Made by a program: the position numbers and the translations under genes
Notes under the pieces: model-generated
Seen by the model: the letters and a program-made list of their open reading frames with translations, nothing else
Databases searched by the model: none
What the model was told of the DNA's origin: nothing
Shown: piece by piece, positions 1-10,982 of the stretch
Numbering within the stretch: the stretch's first letter is position 1
Layout: every line of letters starts with the position of its first letter
Source: Nectonema munidae
Lineage: Eukaryota; Nematomorpha; Nectonematoida; Nectonematidae
Direction: 5' to 3'
Assembly (NCBI GenBank): GCA_030549495.1
Contig: JAUIRK010000858.1
Coordinates: 260,501 to 324,500 of the forward strand
DNA: 64,000 bases

Positions 1-3000
1 CCACAAATGTGGCTTTTTACATCAATCCCACGAAGTCTCCGTAGTAAGAATGAATAAAAATATAATCGCGAATTCGAAAATATCGCGCTAATGTCACAAA
101 CCTTCTTTTTACCGTAATCCTAGGAAATCTCCGTAGTACAGTGAAATCTAGAATATGCGAACCACGAGAATCAGAATTTTTCGTATCCGAACAAGCAACG
201 TATCCACCTACAGAAAGAAAAAAAGAAAGAAATTTTCACGAATCCGAATTCTCGCCTATCCGAACAATTTCTCTCTCTCTTCGAACCTGTTCGGATACGA
301 CAAAAAAATTTAAAAAATAATTTCATCATGCTTTTTCCTATGAAACCGAACGTTATCCTTCGAAATCTCCTGATTTTCCAGAAGTTTAACAAATTGGCAA
401 CAATTAGTTTTAATTAATAACTTAATATATGAAAAAATGAGGGAAAAGGGATCTAGAATTTTAAAAATTTTCTCACAGTTAATATTTTGAAAAGTTTGTC
501 ATGAGTGTTATTTTCAATATCACGTTTCGCCTTGAAATCTCTACATATTTCTTTTAAAATTTTATGTGGGATTTCAAAAAAAAATACGGTAACATTTCAT
601 TTTTATTTTTTCATATTAAAACTAGTAATGAAAATAATTTTTTATTATGGGTGAAAATTTTGAAAAGCAAAATGGAGGTTTAGGTAAAAAGTCACCTCGT
701 GTAGTATCCAAGCCAAGCACATCTAGACAATCTCCTAACTCACGCCCGATCAAAAAATTCAGAAATCACACAAATTCTCTAGGACACTCTCAATTCCGAT
801 CTCACATCAATTCACGTTTATCTCCTAAGCACATTCACTTATAAAAATTCTATATTTTAAATAGGGCTGGCGAGTAGCAACACTAAACATCCACTCCGAC
901 GTATGCTAATTGTCCTATTACATCTTTATTTCTGATAAAACTTGACTTGTTTTATAGTTTATTCATATGTTCGTTATGACAGTCTTTCTCAGCTGGTGGT
1001 CCATGATGCCATATGAGATCGAGCACAGCAACTTTCGGTTGCATTTCGAAGTACGATGCAACTAGTCTTAATCACGATACTTAATTAATTTGATAGGAAA
1101 AAAGCACGAGGGTATGAGATATAAAACAATACAAAAGTTTGATTCCAGTTTTTCTTTAAATCAATAGAAATAAATAAGGCTTATATGGGCCATTCAAAAA
1201 TTTTATTTAGTTAAAATATTAAAGGTTGAAGACATTTTTTTCAGTAGGTTTCCTGACAAACGTGCAACTAATGCACGAAACAATATATTGCGAAATATGA
1301 AAAATTAAAAAAAAATTAAGAAGCATAATAGTAATTAGATATAAAGTTAAGATCGTGAGAACTTTCATGCTTTTTATAAAAAAAGTTCTCTAATATTCTT
1401 CTTGGATTTGGTCAGTTTGTCTGTCCCTTCAGTAAAATTATTGAGGTTGTCTCTCCATCCAATGTTATATAATTCCTTGCAACAAAAACCGTTCGACTTA
1501 TAATTTCGCTAGCACTGCGGTTATCTATTGAATCAGGTGTGTCTACATGTGAAAGTTTTACTGTAACACTTCTTTACAATTAATATTTCCAATTTTTTCT
1601 TACGATATTTACACCTACACTAGGGTTGCCAGATGTGCCGGTTTTCCAAGGTGTTCCCGGTTTTGCCAGACGTTTAATGACGGAATCTGCAGAGATTAAA
1701 AACAATCCGGGCCCTTTAATTCACTTATTTTGTACTTCCAAAAGAGAAATTGCGAAAAAATTTTCCCCAAACATGATAAATTATATCTCTTCCAGAATAA
1801 AAATTCCTCATTTACTTTGATTTGTATTTTTGAAACTACCTATAGTTGTAGGTAATAAAATCTTGTTCATTAATTTCAGCTGAGTTAAAACAGAAGCCTT
1901 CCTTGCGAATCTATTGACTACTCAGATTGGATACTTTTTTAATTCAATAAACCAGGAGTGGGGAAACTTTTATGAAAGAACGCCATCATACATTCAATAC
2001 AGTATTCGCCATCATAGAGGCCTCATAGAATATTTTTTATCCCCTAAGACTAGGTAATTTATCGGTAATCTAATAAACGAGACAAATGTATAGAAATCGA
2101 AAGCTGGGCATTTTCAAATATTTTATCTAGGTACTTTTCTTACAAATTAATGTCTTCTTCAGGGAAAGCATTTTGGGCCATACCGCTGTTTTTGAGGTTT
2201 AAGTATTTCAGTGAATGGATGTCTAATGTAAATATGTATGTAGTATGTATGTATGGTATATAAGACTTGTAATACAAATAAATTGGAAAGTTTGTGTGAA
2301 CAATGTCAAAAAGTGTATATGTAAATGTATGCATGTACGATTGCGCTAACACTAAACCTAAGCTCAACCCTAACACTAATCCAGGTTTTCAAAATTTTAC
2401 ACATTAAGGCTCATTTAAAAATTGATTGAGTACTTGTCAATCAATTATTATGCAAATTGAGGAATACATTTGAATAGTCAAAATCAGTGGTAGAGTTCTT
2501 ACAGATTGGTCCTTACTTTCAATTACCCCCTAAATGCTGGTGTGTCAACTGTGTTCTCAGCGCATTCTTGATTTGCGTCAAGTACGATGTGGATTCCCAA
2601 ACTTATATTAAAGAAAAGCAGGAAACAGTCCTTCTGCATGTTCACGAAAATGAGGATATTGTAGTGCCTTTTTCCAAATTTGGATATCACTTGTCAGAAA
2701 GAAATCTTCAGACATTTCAATAAGCTCCATGTGTAGCTCCTCCATTCCTTCGGTACATCAACTAAGTGAGAATGTATATCAAGAATCTTGCAAGGACACA
2801 CTTAATGACCCAGAAGGCCACATGCGAACTTAACACTGCAGGTTCTCCTTCCCTGCACTAGACAATTGAAATAAATAGATATTTAGCTTAGTATCTCACA
2901 AGTGGGTTTATCGTATTTTATGACGGATTAATTTTATATACTATAATTTTATTGATTCAATCATCATTATTATTAGTGATCTGATACAATCACCTCATCT

Positions 3001-3334
3001 TGTATTATCCCGATGAAATATTTATATGTTCAAATAATACGATTAGCATGCACAATCACATATATACTCCTCTATCAAAGCTATATTATCATACAAGACA
3101 ACCAAACTCCCTCTGCTTTACCTTATTTTTTGAAAATGAATGCTCGCTCAAAATCATGTATCATGCACGCAAAAGCATAGAACAGGAAAAACTTTTCATT
3201 ATGCTTTCATTTTGATAAATATATGCTTTCTTAAAAAAGGAGAGTGAGTAAGGATTTCCATCAAACCTTCTTGGCTGATAGTTGGAGACAAATGTAAAAA
3301 ATCTCACAATACTCTGAACTTATCGCGTTGTAAA
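1..3334. other. Intergenic DNA with no supported gene
   Basis: AT-rich sequence with no reading frame I can assign to a family. A short plus-strand frame at 647-844, rich in Ser, Pro, Arg and Lys, has no recognisable domain. A degenerate TATG microsatellite lies near 2230-2260. Single transposon-end-like motifs occur near 1620 (AGGGTTGCCAGATG) and 1953 (CAGGAGTGGGGAAACTTTT, resembling a hAT MITE end), with no partner end found nearby. Confidence 0.5.
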
Positions 3335-3801
3335 TAGGGATTGCACCCCGAAGATATTTTTCCCTCCCCCAGGAGCCTGAAGTAAATTTTTTCTCACTCC
3401 GGGGAAAAAAATATTTTTTTATCAACACTAAAATTTTGAAATGATTTATTCAAAATTGTTCAAATAATAAAATTTTAAAAACAATAATCCTGAGAGAGTT
3501 TCATCCTTCAATATCTCTTATTTTGGATTTAAAATAACCCATTGAAGAAAACACTCTTTCCGGTGTTGAAGAAGTGGGTTTGACGGATTTTAAAACGCTG
3601 TATAACAAGTCACGTTTTTATAATACATATGGCTTTGAAATGCACATAATACATATATACCACCACATTATCTATCATATAATGTAAAAATATGATTATA
3701 ACTGTGAATTTAATCTTGTATTTTTCCCCGGGGACCCAAGGAGCGGGGAGGCTTTTTTTTCGTTTTTTCCCCAGAGAGACGGAGACGGGGTGCAATCTCT
3801 A
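3335..3801. mobile_element. Non-autonomous hAT-type MITE with perfect TSD
   Basis: The ends are inverted repeats: TAGGGATTGCACCCCG at the left, and the reverse complement of TAGAGATTGCACCCCG at the right. The element is flanked on both sides by the identical 8 bp GTTGTAAA (3327-3334 and 3802-3809). An 8 bp duplication with short inverted ends is the signature of hAT transposition. There is no transposase inside. The TAGGG start matches the hAT-Ac element at 24746, which suggests related transposases mobilised both. Confidence 0.9.
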
Positions 3802-3809
3802 GTTGTAAA

Positions 3810-5530
3810 ACAGTCTCCCGAAAGTCAAGGTAAATACCACATGGGCAATTTTCAGAGGTAATGAGAGCTATAATAGGCATCGTTGTTATTTGATCATTGA
3901 ATTCTAATTTGTAGTGTATTCCATCATCTATCCAATATTCTAAACGGAAGGATACGTCTCGGCTATTGAAACCTATCAGTTCACCTGTTTTATACTTTTC
4001 TAAATCAAAACATCAATTCGTTTTGCATTTCAAGTTCAGTTGGATCGCTAGAGATTTAAAAGCAATGTTTTCATTAGAACCCAACATAATTTAAAAAGAT
4101 GTTGTAATTGAGTGAAAACTCGAATTTTTATTGGCTGGGAACACGGTAATTAAATTTCAAAATTTGGATAAAATCACGTAAAACTTGAATGAATTGATTT
4201 CTTTAGCTGTTTTATTCGAAGACGTTCTATTTAAATTTTTCGTGTACAAGAAACGCGATCTTATAATTACAATTAAAATGTGAGAAGTTACAAAGATGAT
4301 TATATTGCCCCGAAAGAGGGAAACACGTTCCTACATCCGCCAAGCATCGTGCGCAAATATCTACCTATATGTACATCAATAATTATTGAAAAAGTTGACG
4401 CCATCTATAAATATTTTACTTTTTTAAAAGTTTCGTAGATTATACATATTACCGATTAAAAATGTAGATTTTTGAAAAAAAATCTATTCAGTAGAAATAA
4501 AATATTCACACGAAGAATAAAGTTTAGTGGAATTTCAATCTTCATAAAAAAATTTATATACGGAAAAGTTTCTATTTATTTTGTATATAAAATAAGTAAA
4601 TTTGGTCCCTCGTGTTAGGATTTGAAATATACGTATATCACATGCTTGGAAGCTATTTTATATCAAGCAAAAAAGAGCTTTCCTTTTTGTTATTTAAATG
4701 TATAGTTATGCAGTGCAAGAGGTCGTTCTCAACTTTTAGTGGGATGGAAAGTCCAGGTAGATCCAGGAATAATAGATTAATTTTTGTAAGGATGGAGTGA
4801 CCGTTCTTCAGTCAAAGTCGGAAGCGAAGAGTTGGGGTTTAATTAAGCGTCATAGACTTATAAAACATTAAAGCATTTTCTATTTATTAAAACTAATTAT
4901 ATTGCGGGTAAAGTTATTTTAAACATGGATGATCTCTAATCAAAATTACAATTTGTTTTTTCTATTATATTATAACCAGGGCGAGTAAACGCCAATAAAG
5001 CCGATTTTTGTTTAAAGCCAAAAAAGTAGCAGAAATAAATTTAAAATTACTTTTTCAAAAGATCATTTTTTGTTCACTCTAATTTTCAAATATGCATGCT
5101 TTTTTATAATAATTCTGAATAAATTTTTTAACTCAAAACTTATTTTTCCTTTCAAAGGATCTATTTTTGCATGAAAGAATTTTTGGCTAAAAAGAGAATT
5201 TTCATTTATAACGGTCAATTTTTAACTTAACATTCAAATTGAGTTAAAAGTTAATTTTTTAACTTATTTAGGTCGATTTCTGTTTGCCGATTATTATTAT
5301 TATTACTTGACTTAATTTTTTTATTTTAAAAGAATATAAACAGACAAAATCAAAAATAAATTTTGTTTTGTAGTTAAAAAAACTAAAAATAACAAAATAA
5401 TAAAAAAAGTTAACTTTCCAAAAAAATATTTATTAAAATTAGTTTCATAAATTAGTAAATATTAAGTATGTTATAGTTATAAATTAAAACTAAAATATAT
5501 AAGAGACATAAGTAGATAATGATCATCAAA
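3810..5530. other. Intergenic DNA with no supported gene
   Basis: I see no convincing gene. A segment at about 4805-4850 (AGTCAAAGTCGGAAGCGAAG and following bases) resembles a stretch at about 51935-51970, so part of this region is probably an old dispersed repeat. Confidence 0.4.
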
Positions 5531-5535
5531 GCTAA

Positions 5536-5664
5536 GTGTTGACGGCTAGTTGGTTGTGCTCACGCACATCCAACGGACGTCAGTTCAAACCTCATAGTGG
5601 AACTGATGAGGCTTCATTAGCCGAAACCGGTCTTTCACATAGTGTACACTTAGTGATGATGATC
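5536..5664 (+). repeat. tRNA-related SINE with GAT-repeat tail
   Basis: The first half resembles a tRNA with an A-box-like segment (GGCTAGTTGGTTGTGC) and a B-box-like GTTCAAACC at about 5583-5591. The element ends in a short GATGATGAT tail. It is not a functional tRNA: the stems do not close into a full cloverleaf. A GAT tail suggests mobilisation by an RTE-type LINE. Boundaries are approximate because I found no clear target duplication. Confidence 0.6.
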
Positions 5665-5669
5665 AAAAT

Positions 5670-7822
5670 ACAAGAGAACTTACAATTTCTAGTTATATCT
5701 AATAACCTTGTATGCACAATTATAATAAGTTATAAAAATGGTAAAATTATTTTTCGAATTTACCGCCATGATTTACACTGAAAATCCTACACGAAGAATT
5801 AAATGTCTTTTGGAAAAATCGCTGATATGCTTTAATCTTGTAAGAATTTGAAGTCGTTTTTTTCAAAAAGACATTAACCAGTTAAAGCAGATTTGCATTA
5901 AAATAAACCCAAACGATTTTTATTTTCGTAAAATCGACAATTGTAGACTCGCATTGTTAACGTACTAATTATGCATATTATTAATTCGTTTTATGCCTAG
6001 CCATACTACTATCGAGAAAAGAGTTGTGGGTGCCGCATGCTCAATCATATTGCTTATCGAAAAGTTAGGTTAGCAACATTTCATTCATTCTTCAAAATAA
6101 TTATTCCAGACTTGCGATTTTTAAAGCTTTTAATTACTGGTTTTCGAAAATGATATGTCTCTTTTCTTCTTGAATGAATTTTCATATAATTGAAAGCAGG
6201 CGATTTGATTTTATATTATAATTGAGAATATTATAATTTTCTCCATTTTAATGGTAGTTTTCAAAATTAGTAATACTCAAAAACTTTTACACTTTTTCTT
6301 TTTCACCAAAAAGGAAAGTAATGTATGACCAAACGATGCCATTATATTCTCTTAATCCTTGATTTATTCTTGTGAAAAAACTAAACAGCAGCCTCAGTGT
6401 TAAGATCCAAAGTCCAGTATAGTCGAAAGTGTGTAAAGATTGAAGACTCACTCAGCATTGCCTTCGTTGAAAATGCGTAGAAATATTTTTTTTCTCTACA
6501 TGTTAAATTGCTTATCTATATTTTGAATAAAACACTATTCCCCAAAATGATAAATAATTTTTATATGAAATTTTAGAAAAAAAAAGATGAATAATTTTTG
6601 TATCAAAGACTTTACTTTTTTTGCCCTAAAAATGCCATAATTTTAATGAAATGATACGGTTAAATAATAATATGCCAGCCTCATAAAATTTGAGTCAGTA
6701 CGTAGAAAGAATCATATGAAAAACAACATGAGAGAAAGACTAGATGTGTAAGCGTAAGATCACGCTGTTTTAGTTCGATTCCCCAATATGTCCACGTTTT
6801 TTGGAATGTGTACCTGTTTTACCTGCCGATTAAATAGCGGATTCCCAAGAGTTTTAGAAAAATTGCACTTTTTTATGCACTTATATTATACTCCTAAAAA
6901 AAGAATTTAGAAAAAAACGATATCCAATGCAAGTATTAATTTTTTATATAAGTCTTTAAATGAATATTTATATTTTTAGGTTTATTTGATATAATAGTAA
7001 TAATAATTAATCAATCCAAATTTGAGCAAATGTTTATCAGAGGCAGTAATGTAGCCAAGAGTTTGAACAAGAGGCCGAGAATTTTTCATCGGGGAAAATA
7101 TTTTTTATAGCACCTAACTATATAAGAAATTATTCTCGCTAATTTAACGCTTAAAAGGTTTATCCCTATTGATTACTGTAACTGAAAGAGTTAACTTAAT
7201 GTAATAAAACACACAAGTTGAGATAGATGTCTTGATTATATTTGCTAAATATAATTTAAACAAGCAAGCTTTTTATTCCAAAATCTAAATTTATAGCATC
7301 ATTATTCTACGTTATTCATTTAATTTAATATCAAGATTGCCTTGAATAGAGTTTTAAAATTCCTTTCAAATTTTTTGTAATTTTATTCAAAAAAAAATGC
7401 TCTAATACACTCTAATTTGATTGTGGGCTCGGATCAAAAGATCGGTAATCTTCGGAAATTTTAACGATGCCGATTATAAAAATAGGCAAATTAAGCATGT
7501 ACTTACTCCGATTCAATTGGTAAAATAACTAGAACCTGGCTTTTTTCTTAATGGTCGTGAGTCCAAATCCTAACATTTTCATTTTCCTCCTCAAAGTTAA
7601 AAATAAGTCTAAATAGCCTAAACTAATATGTTTATAATATATTCAACATGCATACTTTGAGAAAGAAAATGATCCTATAAAGATTCAAGAAATAACGTAT
7701 ATTCCTTGTTTTTTTTAAGAATTTGGTTCAAAGTCAATAATATACACAACGTTCAATTTTATCCAGCTTGAAAAAAATGTTATTAAAACTACTTTGAAAT
7801 TTTAATATCGATCTATCTTAAT
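5670..7822. other. Intergenic DNA with no supported gene
   Basis: AT-rich sequence without recognisable coding regions. A B-box-like GTTCGATTCCC near 6774 may be a SINE remnant. CAGTAATGTAGCCAA near 7046 matches the end of the MITE at 27021-27216, so a single broken copy of that family probably lies here. Confidence 0.4.
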
Positions 7823-7828
7823 TTTATT
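7823..7828 (-). terminator. Polyadenylation signal for PSMG2
   Basis: AATAAA on the minus strand, 88 nt downstream of the PSMG2 stop codon. It is the nearest canonical signal, but its use is inferred. Confidence 0.45.
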
Positions 7829-7915
7829 TATAATGATTTAAACATTTGTAATAAATCCTATAAAGACACAAATCAAAATTTAGATGAAGAAAAGTATTGA
7901 TGAAAATAGAATGAT

Positions 7916-8671
7916 TCAAAGAAGCATTTCGTTATAGAAATCAGGATTTTGAGAAGCCCACGAGTAAGGAATCTTCAGTGAGGATAAAGGCTCTTTAACA
8001 ACTATGCCTTCTACTTCTTCTAAATACTCGAACAAATGTGTGACTAAATTGAGAAATAAATCCTTTCTTAGCTTGGCAAAAAAGACGATCATAGCAATGA
8101 TAGGGATTTTGAAATCAGATTCACTATTTGCCAAACAAATTAATTTAGAAGTTATTCCAGCGCCATTAAATTTATTTTTTCCGTCATCCATATTTTCTAC
8201 AAGTTCCCACTTTTTATTTATCTCTAGGTTCTTTCGAATGGAAAAAATATCGAAATTATTGGAACATGTGAAATAAAATTTGTTGTCATTGAGTATATTT
8301 TTGGAATCAAAAGCAGGACAACTTGTAAAATTTAAAATCATTTTAATTTTATTTCTTTGACACCAAATGAAAAGATAACGTAAAAATTCTTCTCTTTTGT
8401 ACTTCAAAAAATGCGCTCTTTGTTGGATGATACAAAGTTTGTAGGTCTGGCAAACATAAAGATCACATGAGCTGCATATATCGTTGCTATCTAAATCATA
8501 TGGATCAGGGCCAACGCAGTTCACAAAATAATCGCACATAAAAATTCTTTTTCTCTTTGCTCCAATAGTCTTAATTAATAAATCCACAGCAATCTGTCCA
8601 ACGTTACCAATAGATATAGAGGGTAAAATTAAAGTGAAATCGGAGTAGAGTGAATCGCTATTGCATGTCAT
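7916..8671 (-). CDS. PSMG2: Proteasome assembly chaperone 2 (PSMG2/PAC2)
   Basis: An uninterrupted 251-residue frame that starts at an ATG. The family forms a heterodimer with PSMG1 that assembles the alpha ring of the 20S proteasome in the cytosol. Residues 13-32 carry the family's N-terminal block, with the core PSISIGNVGQIAVDLL close to the PAVSVGNVGQLAMDL region I recall for human PSMG2. A GAGITSKL segment near residue 170 matches the GGGITKTL region, and the C-terminus ends with IPYSW as in the human protein. Length is close to the human 264 residues. It lies 114 bp downstream of the ethanolamine kinase on the same strand, with an acceptor-like AG 19 nt before the ATG, so the pair may be co-transcribed. 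No introns are needed. Confidence 0.9.
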   Translation of the reverse strand: MTCNSDSLYSDFTLILPSISIGNVGQIAVDLLIKTIGAKRKRIFMCDYFVNCVGPDPYDLDSNDICSSCDLYVCQTYKLCIIQQRAHFLKYKREEFLRYLFIWCQRNKIKMILNFTSCPAFDSKNILNDNKFYFTCSNNFDIFSIRKNLEINKKWELVENMDDGKNKFNGAGITSKLICLANSESDFKIPIIAMIVFFAKLRKDLFLNLVTHLFEYLEEVEGIVVKEPLSSLKIPYSWASQNPDFYNEMLL

Positions 8672-8690
8672 TTTTAGTTTTTAACCTTTT

Positions 8691-8705
8691 CTATTTAAAA
8701 AAGAA
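8691..8705 (-). promoter_or_regulatory. 3' splice-site-like tract before PSMG2 ATG
   Basis: Read on the minus strand, a T-rich tract ends in TTTTTTAAATAG, with the AG 19 nt upstream of the PSMG2 ATG. It follows the upstream gene's AATAAA by about 60 nt. This fits either a spliced-leader acceptor in an operon or the end of a 5' UTR intron. Confidence 0.45.
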
Positions 8706-8749
8706 TATAAACTTTAGTGTAGATAACATTTAAAAAAACATTAAAAATA

Positions 8750-8755
8750 TTTATT
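8750..8755 (-). terminator. Polyadenylation signal for ethanolamine kinase
   Basis: AATAAA on the minus strand, about 30 nt after the kinase stop codon and inside the short gap before PSMG2. Confidence 0.6.
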
Positions 8756-8785
8756 TAAATATAAAAAATAACATAAGTTTTGAAG

Positions 8786-9841
8786 TCATAAAAAATTATT
8801 TTTCAATTTTATATAGTCATTGAGTCTTGACTTTGAATATTCAACAAAATTAAGATTCTTTTCTTTAGATATTTTCATTTCTATAAGACCCCAAAGTGCC
8901 CAATAGAGATGAGATGCTAGTATGAACGTCTGAACATGAATAAATAATGTATTTGAGCAATCTAGTGTACCATTAGTATCTTCATAACCATTAGTATCTG
9001 CATAACCATTAAAAAATGATGAATGACTAATGTATAATTTAATCCATTTTTTTTGGAATTCTTTCGAAGGAAACAAACTAGAATCATAGTCTTCAACTCC
9101 ACAAAATTCACAAAAATGATTAGCTATATCAAAAGCTATGTAATTATAACTTGCATATTCAAAATCTATAAAGTTTATGCTAGTTGTTTTTTCATTCCAT
9201 ATGATATTATGGAGCAGCAAATCATTGTGACAAAAACCAACTAAACAGTCTAGTTCCAAAACTAAATGTTTTAAAAAATTAATCTCGGAATTAAAATCAA
9301 AATTTTTACGTAAAATAGTATATTCGTCATTACCTGTTTCAGGCAAATTTTTAAGCCATTTTTCCAAAGTTATGAATAAAGTAGGCTGATCGTTAATATT
9401 ATTAACATCTTCTGGAAACTTTTTTAAACACGTGTGCATAAGAGCAAGTCTTTTTGCAACTAAATTGTATATAACAGGAATCAAAATATCTTCCTTTTTT
9501 AAGGTATCTCCCGGGTAGAAGTCATAAATGAAGGCATTTAAGAAAGTACAATACAACTTTGGTCCCAAATTATTAAAATATAAATTTATTATATTTTCTT
9601 TCTCTTTTTCTCTGTCAACTAATAAATCAGTCCCTTCACCGAAAATCTTTAAAATAACTGCATTATTAGGGTTATTAGGATTATAGGCTTTGATAAGAGT
9701 ATTTGTCAGGCCTTGAGAAAATTGTTTAAAAATTAAATTATCAACATTTAAACCAGTATTCAATTGTGATATAGCATTTTTAAAATGTTCAAAAAAATCT
9801 TTTTTACGTAAAAAAATATTAAAATGAGGAAAATTTTTCAT
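8786..9841 (-). CDS. ETNK: Ethanolamine kinase
   Basis: Catalyses ATP-dependent phosphorylation of ethanolamine, the first step of the CDP-ethanolamine (Kennedy) route to phosphatidylethanolamine, in the cytosol. The frame shows the choline/ethanolamine kinase blocks in order: a glycine-loop-like SQGLTNTLIKAY, then the Brenner-type motif FCHNDLLLHNIIWN with catalytic Asp and Asn, then FIDFEYASYNYIAFDIANHF, which holds the metal-binding Asp. GVEDYDSSLFPSKE after this favours ethanolamine over choline kinase. I place the start at the first ATG (351 residues). The open frame continues upstream to an acceptor-like TTTATTTCTTTGCAG ending at 9896, so a 5' exon or trans-splice site is possible. Human ETNK2 is 386 residues. 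The single long exon with no introns is notable among intron-rich neighbours. Confidence 0.9.
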   Translation of the reverse strand: MKNFPHFNIFLRKKDFFEHFKNAISQLNTGLNVDNLIFKQFSQGLTNTLIKAYNPNNPNNAVILKIFGEGTDLLVDREKEKENIINLYFNNLGPKLYCTFLNAFIYDFYPGDTLKKEDILIPVIYNLVAKRLALMHTCLKKFPEDVNNINDQPTLFITLEKWLKNLPETGNDEYTILRKNFDFNSEINFLKHLVLELDCLVGFCHNDLLLHNIIWNEKTTSINFIDFEYASYNYIAFDIANHFCEFCGVEDYDSSLFPSKEFQKKWIKLYISHSSFFNGYADTNGYEDTNGTLDCSNTLFIHVQTFILASHLYWALWGLIEMKISKEKNLNFVEYSKSRLNDYIKLKNNFL

Positions 9842-9895
9842 AAACTGATGATAAAATTCGAATTGATAGAAAGTAAAAAAAGTACCAAAATAAAT

Positions 9896-9914
9896 CTGCA
9901 AAGAAATAAAAAAA
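9896..9914 (-). promoter_or_regulatory. 3' splice-site-like tract before the kinase ATG
   Basis: A pyrimidine tract followed by CAG on the minus strand, 54 nt upstream of the proposed ATG. It is either the acceptor of a leader intron or a trans-splice acceptor. Both genes of the pair therefore have such a site directly upstream. Confidence 0.45.
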
Positions 9915-10980
9915 TGTTTTTGCTAAAATTTATTTAAATTTATATTTTTACTGTGAAATTGTAAATCTAATGTATTAATAAGAAATCCACTATCTTTAAA
10001 TTTAAATATATTTAATTATTTTTTAAGTTTTTTTAACATTACTTGTAAAAAACAAGATGAAGTTTTTAAATTTCTTTTCTTTAGAAAGTGCAAAGACGAC
10101 AATTATAAGTTTTTACGTTTTTCCATAAAATTTAGGGTCATATTGTGATATGCTTTGGAAGTTGTTAAGATTTCCCATTTGTTAACATTCGTCAGTGTTC
10201 AAAATATAGTGAAATAGGTCATAGAGCTTCTAAGTGAATAACAATATATGATGTAAATTTTTATACACTTAGCAATTGTTAAGAAATATGTCCAAACAAA
10301 TTAAATAGTTGTTTGTTTAAGTGGGGACATGGTTTGTGATCATAGATGATGAAATCAAATAACTACCTATAAAATACTTTTTTATAATAGTGCTAAAAAA
10401 ATATTTTGATAATAGTACTCAATTTCAAAATTTTATCTTTAAGTGTACAATCAATTAAGTCTAAGTATGATCTATTAATAATTACCTTGGAGAATATATT
10501 CAATCACTCAGGAATGGCAATGACATAATATGGGAGACTTGGATAAGTCTTTGTTGATATTACAATATAAAGCACACGAGCATATACTTTTGTTTCTCTT
10601 CTTTTCCAATTATCCTCTCAATGGGGCTTGGGATTTTTAATATATTCTACTTTAATATATGAGATTCTTGATTTAAGTTTTTATTCAAGTACTTTCAAAT
10701 TTTTATCTGTTAACTGACAATTCAAGAGGGAGACAAAAAAACGCAGAAAAACCCAATTAGGGCAAAATTATAAATCTAAAATAGAAATATATTATACTTA
10801 ATACATATAATAACAACTAGTCCAAAAATTGTTTATTTTTTGATAATTATATTTCAACCAAAATAATTAAGTTTTTAAAATAGAATTTATCATATAGAGA
10901 AAAACATATGGATACACTTTTAGATTTTGCTAATTTGAAAACAAACATTATCCTAATCGACGCAAATTAATATGAACAAA
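9915..10980. other. Intergenic DNA with no supported gene
   Basis: AT-rich sequence with no recognisable coding region. It presumably contains the promoter of the ethanolamine kinase, but I see no specific element I can support. Confidence 0.4.
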
Positions 10981-10982
10981 AT

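Noticed and set aside
647-844. 65-codon Ser/Pro/Arg-rich frame
   Set aside because: Low complexity, no family resemblance and no exon partners; could be chance.
2487-2723. 78-codon frame with a KEKQETVLLHVHENEDIVVP segment
   Set aside because: It looks protein-like, but I could match no family and found no exon or repeat context.
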